From a virus, in IMG/VR virus record IMGVR_UViG_3300013093_000091, positions 1 to 42,396 of that record: a DNA stretch of 42,396 nt, one strand, 5' to 3'. Both the position numbers and the translations under genes were made by a program. This document shows positions 37,357-42,396 of the stretch, piece by piece (the first letter of the stretch is position 1; every line of letters begins with the position of its first letter). Below the pieces are notes generated by a model, which worked only from the letters and a program-made list of their open reading frames with translations, was not told the DNA's origin and did not search any database.

Positions 37357-37676
37357 TACAATTTTTTCCTCTTCAAAAATTTTTGAGTACTTTTTTCAAT
37401 ATCTCTTTTCACTTTATGTGTATCTAGTTTAAAATCAATATTATCTATTTTAGACTCGTAGGTTTTACAAAGCTCGGAAAGATTCTTTTCAAAGGCTTCC
37501 CAACCACCGGCTTTAGTTTTTTGTGTTATTCTTATTTCCCAAGTCTTGCCATCTTTAAAATTGATCAATACCGTGTGAAGATACCCTAGAGGTACGACAT
37601 TAAGACGTACATCTTCGAAAACTTCAGGCCAATGTGCGATGACTTCTTTGGGAAGATATCTTCCCGTTTTAGTCAT
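37356..37676 (-). CDS. Small unknown protein of the thyX operon
   Basis: A 106-residue protein that I cannot name. The first half is beta-like (VVPLGYLHTVLINFKDGKTW, then EIRITQK), and the second half is helical and very basic (THKVKRDIEKSTQKFLKRKK), so nucleic-acid or ribosome contact is conceivable. There is no enzyme motif or membrane span. One-base TAATG-type overlaps with genes on both sides place it firmly in the operon. The frame is supported by these junctions and by codon use like its neighbours. Confidence 0.65.
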   Translation of the reverse strand: MTKTGRYLPKEVIAHWPEVFEDVRLNVVPLGYLHTVLINFKDGKTWEIRITQKTKAGGWEAFEKNLSELCKTYESKIDNIDFKLDTHKVKRDIEKSTQKFLKRKKL

Positions 37677-38302
37677 TACTTGGCTTTTTTGGTAGGAACC
37701 AACTCCTCTGCTTTGCGACGCATTTCGGCAGCTTGCTTACTTAAACGATCTGCCTGACTACGATAGAACTTTGCTTGATCTTCTGGGCTAGCATTTTCTG
37801 CAGGTGCTGAAACTTCTACAGTTGCAGTTGGTTTAGCACTAGATTCAGCTTTAATCGGTGTGTCGATTTGTTCTACATCTTCAATACGACGAGCTTCTGA
37901 TTTTTCAGGAGTGTCTGCTTTAACAGATAAATCATCGATTGCAACACCACGTTGTTCAGCAATAATTTGATTTAATTCAGACAACAAAATACCATAAGAT
38001 GTATTTGGTGTCATTTCAATATCGCTTGTTGGCGCTTTAATTAAACGACCGTTGGCATGTAACCAGCGTAGCATGTTACTGCCATCTGGAAATTGATTAC
38101 GATCCAATGCATCTGCAAATTCGTATGAATCTTGACCGCTACCACTTTCTACTAGATTGATAATAGAGTCATGATAAATGTCGGGCATATTTTCTGTTGG
38201 CACAATCAAACAATGATGTGCATCTCCAGGCAATGTACGATATGCTACTAAGCATTTCTTATTAGTAGCTTTTACACGGCCTACGTGTTTAATTTCGGCC
38301 AT
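37676..38302 (-). CDS. Unknown protein with low-complexity linker and coiled-coil tail
   Basis: A 208-residue protein. Residues 1-125 form a compact-looking domain (HVGRVKATNKKCLVAYRTLP, GDAHHCLIVPTENMP, SNMLRWLHANGRL). Residues 130-170 are Pro/Ala/Glu/Ser rich and probably disordered. Residues 171-205 form a likely coiled coil (DQAKFYRSQADRLSKQAAEM, RRKAEEL) ending in basic PTKKAK. No catalytic signature is seen. The layout of a globular head with a flexible linker and helical tail suggests a binding or scaffold protein. It lies one base after the preceding gene in the operon. Function unknown. Confidence 0.68.
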   Translation of the reverse strand: MAEIKHVGRVKATNKKCLVAYRTLPGDAHHCLIVPTENMPDIYHDSIINLVESGSGQDSYEFADALDRNQFPDGSNMLRWLHANGRLIKAPTSDIEMTPNTSYGILLSELNQIIAEQRGVAIDDLSVKADTPEKSEARRIEDVEQIDTPIKAESSAKPTATVEVSAPAENASPEDQAKFYRSQADRLSKQAAEMRRKAEELVPTKKAK

Positions 38303-38303
38303 A

Positions 38304-38555
38304 TTAAGCTCCTGTGCCTGGATTAGCGGCTTTTTGTGCTTCTGCTTGTTTAGCTACATTAGTTAAAAATGCATCCAACTTAGTATATGTTTGTCCAACT
38401 GCTACCATTTCATTTGGCTTAAATGCGCCACGTGAGCTAGCAATATCAATAATAACTTTTAATGCTTGCAAGTCGTTAATGGTTAATTCATTTGGATTTT
38501 GCGCTTGTTCTGTAGTAGAATCAGCGGCTGGGGTTTGTTGTACATCGTCAGTCAT
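38304..38555 (-). CDS. Small acidic unknown protein
   Basis: An 83-residue protein starting at the ATG at 38555 with AAGGAG seven bases upstream, a clear start. Residues 1-22 are Gln/Thr/Ala rich and likely disordered. Residues 23-75 look like two or three helices (ELTINDLQALKVIIDIASSR, YTKLDAFLTNVAKQAEAQKA). No motif is recognised. The overlapping plus-strand frame of similar size lacks a comparable ribosome binding site and is rejected. A small helical accessory protein is the most one can say. Confidence 0.65.
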   Translation of the reverse strand: MTDDVQQTPAADSTTEQAQNPNELTINDLQALKVIIDIASSRGAFKPNEMVAVGQTYTKLDAFLTNVAKQAEAQKAANPGTGA

Positions 38556-38581
38556 AGTGTCTCCTTAAAGTACTAATATAA

Positions 38582-38869
38582 TTATCTGGTCTGTAATAAC
38601 GGACAGGCAATTGTGAAAAAACTTAGTTCTTTTTCAGACTCGAACCCAATGCGAGTGTTGTACACTAAAGTATTGGTATTATCGAGGGTAATTCCCTGTC
38701 CTATATAATACCTATTATTTAGATTCTTGCGGATCCAGTTATCCACAGATTTGATTACAGTAGGGTTGTACTTGTCTATTGTAGTATATTTAAAATGCGG
38801 ACAAGCAAACTCAACCCTACGTAAACCGTAATAGTCTAAAGGATTGGGTTTGCCATTTTTTAAAGCCAT
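38582..38869 (-). CDS. Small unknown protein downstream of the VWA gene
   Basis: A 95-residue protein that I do not recognise. It reads as mixed alpha/beta (YYGLRRVEFACPHFKYTTID, VIKSVDNWIRKNLNNRYYIG) and ends with ELSFFTIACPLLQTR. Two cysteines (in ACPHF and ACPLL) share an A-C-P pattern, but there are too few for a zinc site on their own. It touches the VWA gene by one base (TAATG), so the two are probably coupled, and a partner role to the VWA protein is a fair guess without direct support. Confidence 0.65.
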   Translation of the reverse strand: MALKNGKPNPLDYYGLRRVEFACPHFKYTTIDKYNPTVIKSVDNWIRKNLNNRYYIGQGITLDNTNTLVYNTRIGFESEKELSFFTIACPLLQTR

Positions 38870-40053
38870 TACGCATGTTCCTTAACTTGCTCGTAATAAG
38901 CATATTCGCCGAATGGTGGAACAATCTTATCGTTACCGTGGATAATGAATACTGTATCACAGTAGTTTTCATCTCCCCAACTACCCCAAGGATAACCGTC
39001 AGTAAACATGATAAACTTTTTAGGTTGGATATCATTGTCCTTCATGTATTCCCAGTTAGCATCGAACTCAGTTCCGCCACCACCCATTGGCTCGTATTCA
39101 TCAAATTCGTCCATTGAGTAGCCATCGTAATCTTGCTCATTGTAAACTTTAGTATCAAAGCACCATACTTTAATCTTAAAGTCTCTGTACTCTTGCATAA
39201 TACCCTTAATTTCTGTTAAGAAGTCTTTTGCTTGTTCGTCGCCAATAGAACCTGACATGTCGATTGCAACACAGATATCAATTGTTTCTTGAAACTGTTG
39301 TCCCGGCAAAATTGCATTCATATGCCAACCCTTACGGTTAGGACGTATAAATGTAAAGTCATTCTTAATAGTGCTTTGGATTTGTTGACGCAAAATTTCA
39401 CGCCAATTCATCTTAGGCTCTGTTAAATCCTTAATCATTCGTTGTACACTTGCAGGAGTATTACCTGCACCCGCGGCCTGTGCGGCTTGCATTGTAGCTT
39501 CACGAATTTCATCACGGATTTGTTTTAGCTCTTCTTTAGAGTATTTAGGTTGTCCGTCTTTGCCGTTCTCGCCCCAGTCGATGTGATCGTCTAGTAGCTG
39601 ACCCAATTGATTAAGTTCTTCCTCGTCCATTTCGTCGAAGATTTTATCATAGACTTCTTCCGCACCCATTCCATAGTATTTCTGGTCATGGAAGATTTGA
39701 ATGCCTTCGATAACGTGGTCACCAATTCTGTCACGTACCAATTGTCCGTTTACGCAATAGTCTGCGGCAATATTAAAAATGCGTGGATTACGACTTTCGC
39801 GACGACTCATGTGATCAAATACATTATGCAAAATTTCGTGTGCAATAACAAATTCAACCTGCTTAACTGACAAGGGTTCAAAAAATTTGCGATTAAAATA
39901 GATAGTGCGTCCGTCTGTTGCGGCAGTCATCATCCATTCACTGCCTTCTTCGATTTTTAGGCGAGTAGCCATATTACCAAAGAAAGGATGGCGAAGTAGT
40001 AGACCCACACGGGCTACAATAATTTTGTCGATAATTGGATCTGTATGTGACAT
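38869..40053 (-). CDS. VWA-domain protein with metallopeptidase-like N-terminus
   Basis: A 394-residue protein. Residues 60-100 contain FVIAHEILHNVFDHMSRR with H72-E73-xx-H76, a zincin-type HExxH, followed by a possible third ligand in NIAADYCVN (D98). Residues 130-190 are acidic and helical. From 255 a von Willebrand A domain has the MIDAS metal site: D265-M-S267-G-S269 (DMSGSIG), GGGGT with T328, and FTDG with D352. This is the DUF2201-type architecture. VWA proteins of this kind work with MoxR AAA+ ATPases, and one is encoded directly upstream. The start ATG 40053 follows AGGAAAGGA and its own consensus promoter. The substrate of any protease activity is unknown. Confidence 0.87.
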   Translation of the reverse strand: MSHTDPIIDKIIVARVGLLLRHPFFGNMATRLKIEEGSEWMMTAATDGRTIYFNRKFFEPLSVKQVEFVIAHEILHNVFDHMSRRESRNPRIFNIAADYCVNGQLVRDRIGDHVIEGIQIFHDQKYYGMGAEEVYDKIFDEMDEEELNQLGQLLDDHIDWGENGKDGQPKYSKEELKQIRDEIREATMQAAQAAGAGNTPASVQRMIKDLTEPKMNWREILRQQIQSTIKNDFTFIRPNRKGWHMNAILPGQQFQETIDICVAIDMSGSIGDEQAKDFLTEIKGIMQEYRDFKIKVWCFDTKVYNEQDYDGYSMDEFDEYEPMGGGGTEFDANWEYMKDNDIQPKKFIMFTDGYPWGSWGDENYCDTVFIIHGNDKIVPPFGEYAYYEQVKEHA

Positions 40054-40077
40054 TGTATTCCTTTCCTATATGTATAT

Positions 40078-40106
40078 ATTATAACACCTCCCGAAGGAGG
40101 TGTCAA
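40078..40106 (-). promoter_or_regulatory. Full-consensus sigma-70 promoter for the VWA gene
   Basis: On the minus strand, TTGACA (40106-40101), exactly 17 bases, then TATAAT (40083-40078). Both hexamers are perfect. Predicted transcription start is near 40071, giving a leader of about 18 bases to ATG 40053. The spacer and the end of the -35 hold the inverted repeat listed separately. Confidence 0.88.
40084..40103 (-). terminator. 8-bp hairpin with TTCG loop inside the promoter (terminator, operator or both)
   Basis: Minus strand ACACCTCC-TTCG-GGAGGTGT: eight perfect pairs closing on C(TTCG)G, the extra-stable RNA tetraloop that T4 uses in intercistronic hairpins. In transcripts coming from moxR it would fold about 20 bases after the stop. 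It is followed by TATAATATAT rather than a pure T run, so termination may be partial. As DNA it is a palindrome across the promoter spacer, where a repressor could bind. Confidence 0.7.
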
Positions 40107-40122
40107 ATAGCCCTAAACCAAA

Positions 40123-41211
40123 TTATTTTTCAGTTGCGGCGCTAATATACTTACCGTATTTGGCATGGAAATCATCAAAACATTTGATTTCGTCTGGATC
40201 CAATGGCAATTTATATTGGCTAAGAGCAACCTTAGTACCCATAATAACCAATTCTGTTTCGAAGTTATTCATCATAAATTCGAAGAAGTTATTAACTTGG
40301 TCATTCCAGTTTTTAGCATTTTTATCGCAAGAATCCTTCAACTCGTAGCACAAACTAATAGTAAGTGAGTACATAGCTGAAATTTCTTTAGAATCCATCT
40401 TTTTAACCTTGCCTGACAAGATATCGCTTGGATTAGGCATCTTTGATGCAACTTTACGGTGAGCCATAAAGCTAACTGCCAAACCTTCACCAACAGAACC
40501 TGATACCAAGTCTGTAAGTGTATCAACATCTACATCATCATCTGTAAGCAATTCGCTTACGAACGACCAGCTACGGGGAGTAGCAAACGCACGGCTTGAG
40601 CTTTTTGGATCAAAATCGTAGAGGGATTTTTTGCTAAAAGACAAGAAACCAATTACATCCTGATGAATCTTGTTTTCGACAGCCCACTCAAAATAGTCAT
40701 CCCAATCAACTTGCATTTCCAAGTGAACAAAACGATTAGCCAACGGTGCAGGCATACGGAATGTAACACCTTTGTCAGTTTCTCGGTTACCAGCCGCAAC
40801 TAGCACTACATTGTCTGGCAAGTGATATGTGCCAACACGACGATTCAAAATTAGCTGATATGCCGCCGCTTGTACAGCAGGAGCCGCAGAGTTCATTTCG
40901 TCCAAGAACAAAATGATATTCTTGTGTTCTTTTGCCATTTCTGCACTTGGCAATTCTGACGGAGGAGCCCAACGCATTGTACCATCGTTGGAATCAAAAT
41001 ATGGAATACCTTTAATATCTGTAGGTTCCCAAAGGCTCAAACGAACATCGATTACATGAGCATCTGTCTCAGTACCGAGTTGTTTGATAATGTCTGATTT
41101 GCCAATACCTGGAGGACCCCAGAGGAAGATTGGACGCTTGTTTTTAAAAGCCTTACGTAGAGACTTTTTAGCACCACTAGGGCCTACTGTACGACTAGCA
41201 ATTTCTGGCAT
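40123..41211 (-). CDS. MoxR-type AAA+ ATPase
   Basis: A 362-residue protein. Walker A is WGPPGIGKSD (G32-S39), Walker B is IILFLDEMNSA (D104-E105), sensor 1 is VAAGNRETDKG (N142), and the arginine finger region is PLANRFVHLE (R160). The DEMN with a following P-A-VQAA segment and the ANRF motif fit the MoxR/AAA_5 class, which remodels proteins and often activates a partner VWA protein. The partner is the next gene. A C-terminal helical domain (about 230-350) completes it. The start ATG 41211 has AGGAA upstream and a sigma-70-type promoter about 50 bases away. All ATPase residues are present, so it is expected to be active. Confidence 0.9.
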   Translation of the reverse strand: MPEIASRTVGPSGAKKSLRKAFKNKRPIFLWGPPGIGKSDIIKQLGTETDAHVIDVRLSLWEPTDIKGIPYFDSNDGTMRWAPPSELPSAEMAKEHKNIILFLDEMNSAAPAVQAAAYQLILNRRVGTYHLPDNVVLVAAGNRETDKGVTFRMPAPLANRFVHLEMQVDWDDYFEWAVENKIHQDVIGFLSFSKKSLYDFDPKSSSRAFATPRSWSFVSELLTDDDVDVDTLTDLVSGSVGEGLAVSFMAHRKVASKMPNPSDILSGKVKKMDSKEISAMYSLTISLCYELKDSCDKNAKNWNDQVNNFFEFMMNNFETELVIMGTKVALSQYKLPLDPDEIKCFDDFHAKYGKYISAATEK

Positions 41212-41226
41212 GTTGTTTCCTATCTT

Positions 41227-41249
41227 AAAAAAATGTTATTTAAAATAAC
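41227..41249 (-). promoter_or_regulatory. AT-rich hairpin plus T7 in the moxR leader (possible attenuator)
   Basis: Minus strand GTTATTT-T-AAATAAC (41249-41235), then A and seven T (41233-41227), between the moxR promoter and its ATG. The arrangement is that of an intrinsic terminator, but the stem has one G-C pair, so it is weak. Possible attenuation or RNA stability element. Confidence 0.35.
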
Positions 41250-41264
41250 GCTGTGTAAGTATGT

Positions 41265-41293
41265 ATTGTATAGGAAACTGCTATCTATGTCAA
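41265..41293 (-). promoter_or_regulatory. Sigma-70-type promoter for moxR
   Basis: Minus strand TTGACA (41293-41288), 17-base spacer, TACAAT (41270-41265). The -35 is exact and the -10 is 5 of 6. The -35 overlaps the TGA stop of the upstream gene. Predicted leader to ATG 41211 is about 45 bases. Confidence 0.78.
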
Positions 41294-41697
41294 CTGTTAT
41301 TTGTAGTTGCGAGTTCTTTTTCTCGCTCATTCATTGCTTTAATAATGCCAAATTTTCTAATGTCGTCTGAAAACAACATTAGTTCAAAACCCTTGCGTTC
41401 TGAAAAGACAGTGATTGACATTGGAGTTAGGTAATATGGGCAATCCACATACCTTTCCAAAAATATAATTGTTTGGGGACTTAATTCAATTGGTTCGGTA
41501 AATGGAATCTCGTACTCTTTCAAATCCAATTCTTTTACCAAAAATTCGTAACCTTCGTCACTTAGTCTGAAATTGGTTTGTTTACCAGCTCTAGTACTTT
41601 GCCACCATTTACGACTAAACAACTTAACATTCACATCGTCTGTTGTCTTGCCCCATTGCTGTAAAAATATCTTAGTAAGGGCATCGCGTGTTATCAT
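41290..41697 (-). CDS. Unknown protein upstream of moxR
   Basis: A 135-residue protein. The N-terminal half is helical and aromatic (LTKIFLQQWGKTTDDVNVKL, FSRKWWQSTRAGKQTNFRLS); the FRLSDEGYEFLVKELDL part looks like a winged-helix-type recognition segment but is too short to call. The second half has PQTIIFLERYVDCPYYLTPM and ITVFSERKGFELMLFSDDIR. No enzyme motif. It overlaps the gene before it by four bases (ATGA), and its stop codon lies inside the -35 of the moxR promoter. Proteins of this look occur in other aquatic T4-like phages, as far as I recall, without known function. Confidence 0.66.
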   Translation of the reverse strand: MITRDALTKIFLQQWGKTTDDVNVKLFSRKWWQSTRAGKQTNFRLSDEGYEFLVKELDLKEYEIPFTEPIELSPQTIIFLERYVDCPYYLTPMSITVFSERKGFELMLFSDDIRKFGIIKAMNEREKELATTNNS

Positions 41698-41978
41698 TTT
41701 ATTACTGTACCTTGCGTTAACATGACAACCTGAAAATCGTCTGTATTAAACGTTTGATTTAATTTCTTTGCCAAATTATGTGCATGGCCAGGATTTGAAA
41801 AAGAAACTTTTTTATATTTTGGTCCAGGGTAGCTAGTAAGACTATTAAAGCTCTTAAGATTAAAAGGCTCGTTTTTATAGAACACGGCCCAAATCGCTTC
41901 GGCTTCTAGTATCTGTTCTGCTTTGTATGTTTTCTTATTAACATGCTCTAGCAGTATTTTAGGCTTTGGTCTTGACAT
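41694..41978 (-). CDS. Small basic unknown protein
   Basis: A 94-residue protein rich in Lys. It opens with SRPKPKILLEHVNKKTYKAE, then QILEAEAIWAVFYKNEPFNL, and has a central YPGPKYKKVSFSNPGHAHNL. The ending FNTDDFQVVMLTQGTVI is strand-like. No recognised motif. The ATG at 41978 directly follows a 7-bp hairpin that would take in part of the ribosome binding region. It overlaps the next gene by four bases. A nucleic-acid-binding role would fit the charge, but nothing proves it. Confidence 0.6.
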   Translation of the reverse strand: MSRPKPKILLEHVNKKTYKAEQILEAEAIWAVFYKNEPFNLKSFNSLTSYPGPKYKKVSFSNPGHAHNLAKKLNQTFNTDDFQVVMLTQGTVIK

Positions 41979-41979
41979 A

Positions 41980-42004
41980 ATGCGTATCCGAGTAAAGTAC
42001 GCAT
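41980..42004 (-). promoter_or_regulatory. Hairpin over the ribosome binding region of the 41694-41978 gene
   Basis: Minus strand ATGCGTA - 11 bases - TACGCAT, a perfect 7-bp inverted repeat, ends one base before ATG 41978. The only SD-like bases (CGGA) lie at the edge of the loop. It could limit initiation or be a protein-binding operator. Confidence 0.4.
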
Positions 42005-42014
42005 ATATTTAGTC

Positions 42015-42260
42015 TTATTTGTCTTCAAATCCGCCACCGTCTAATTCGACGGTAACTACCTCTGTTTCTATACTTTGTTTAAGCTGATTATACATACTTT
42101 CGTAATCTTGTATAAGTTTATCCTGCATTTCGCTTAAAGCCATACTAAGCAACCGAGCTTGTTGAATAGGTATTTTTAATTCTTTTGAATTCGAAAGCTC
42201 GGCAGCTCTGAGTATTTGTACAAACTGTGTAATAGGAGTTAGATTAATCTGATTTTGCAT
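42015..42260 (-). CDS. Small helical unknown protein
   Basis: An 81-residue protein using ATG 42260. A TTG two codons further upstream also keeps the frame, but ATG is preferred. It is mostly helical, with a probable coiled coil (QQARLLSMALSEMQDKLIQD, YESMYNQLKQSIE), ending in an acidic strand and GGGFEDK. No enzyme motif. Its start lies inside the 3' end of the preceding, window-truncated gene (17-base overlap). Function unknown; a small oligomeric accessory protein fits what is visible. Confidence 0.62.
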   Translation of the reverse strand: MQNQINLTPITQFVQILRAAELSNSKELKIPIQQARLLSMALSEMQDKLIQDYESMYNQLKQSIETEVVTVELDGGGFEDK

Positions 42261-42396
42261 TAGCAAGCACCTGTTTCATTTCGAATTCAGTTTTGAATGG
42301 TCCACGATATTCATTGCGTTCTAATGTAATAACTTTAGGACAAAAACTCTTGACCCAGCCTTTATTAAATTTGATTATATAATAACCTGCACAATA
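42244..42396 (-). CDS. Partial unknown protein running off the right edge
   Basis: On the minus strand the frame is open from the last base of the window to a TAA at 42246-42244, giving 50 residues of a protein C-terminus: YCAGYYIIKFNKGWVKSFCP, then KVITLERNEYRGPFKTEFEM and KQVLANAKSD. No stop interrupts it, and it overlaps the next gene start by 17 bases, as expected for this tightly packed operon. The start lies outside the window. The aromatic, charged sequence is not one I recognise. Confidence 0.6.
   Translation of the reverse strand, partial: YCAGYYIIKFNKGWVKSFCPKVITLERNEYRGPFKTEFEMKQVLANAKSD

Noticed and set aside
38314-38568. 84-codon plus-strand frame
   Set aside because: It lies opposite the 83-residue minus-strand gene, which has a strong ribosome binding site and operon context.
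38581-38610. TTGCCT-18-GATAAT on the minus strand before the 83-residue gene
   Set aside because: Both hexamers deviate and the spacer is 18; the AT-rich background makes such matches common. The gene is within an operon already served by a strong promoter.
38817-40368. Several frames of 60-87 codons on either strand around the VWA and moxR genes
   Set aside because: They overlap genes with clear catalytic motifs and have no supporting start signals.
41972-42000. TTGACA on the plus strand
   Set aside because: No -10-like hexamer at 16-18 bases, and it would read antisense to the operon.
1-42396. tRNA genes, CRISPR arrays, insertion sequences, integrase or attachment sites
   Set aside because: None seen. 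Gaps are all shorter than about 80 bases and hold no cloverleaf, regular repeats or transposase fragments.

Overview
The window is a piece of a strictly lytic-looking, T4-like (myovirus) bacteriophage genome of the kind common in marine and freshwater plankton. The DNA is AT-rich, genes are packed tightly with ATGA or TAATG junctions, and gp53, a gp5-like spike, gp25 and gp6 follow one another on the plus strand. No photosynthesis, integrase, tRNA, IS or CRISPR feature was seen. The host cannot be named from this sequence.

Layout. (1) 1-8955, plus strand: baseplate centre and wedge genes (tail-tube-initiator-like protein, gp53, hub, spike, gp25, gp6). (2) 8948-25219: one open frame of 5423 codons, a giant baseplate or tail protein carrying carbohydrate-binding-like modules, a split seven-blade propeller-like region and duplicated small modules. 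(3) 25280-31892: a small structural protein, three tail-fibre paralogues with the same N-terminal module but different ends (one a tail-collar domain), and another fibre-like protein. (4) 31959-36168: a cassette of two small unknown proteins and four DxD-type glycosyltransferase-like proteins in two paralogue pairs, behind its own consensus host-type promoter. (5) 36107-42396, minus strand: an operon convergent with the rest. In transcription order it holds an unknown gene cut by the window edge, three small unknown proteins, a MoxR-type AAA+ ATPase, a VWA protein with a metallopeptidase-like HEILH motif, four small unknowns, a 2OG-Fe(II) oxygenase and ThyX.

Regulation visible in the sequence. 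Three virion gene blocks (gp6 onward, the fibre block, the third fibre) each carry GATAAATA 19-23 bases before the start codon, close to the T4 late promoter TATAAATA. Three other sites are host sigma-70-type promoters with an exact TTGACA and a 17-base spacer: before the glycosyltransferase cassette, before moxR and before the VWA gene. The VWA promoter is a full consensus (TTGACA-17-TATAAT), and an 8-bp inverted repeat with a TTCG loop fills its spacer. The minus-strand operon ends at a clear intrinsic terminator that lies inside the coding sequence of the convergent glycosyltransferase.

Together, regions 1-3 build the baseplate and host-recognition apparatus late in infection. Region 4 may glycosylate the fibres or another surface. 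Region 5 holds nucleotide metabolism (ThyX) plus a MoxR/VWA chaperone-type pair of unknown phage role. The items most worth a second look are the hairpin-in-promoter, the giant nested protein, the MoxR/VWA-metallopeptidase pair and the terminator nested in a convergent gene.
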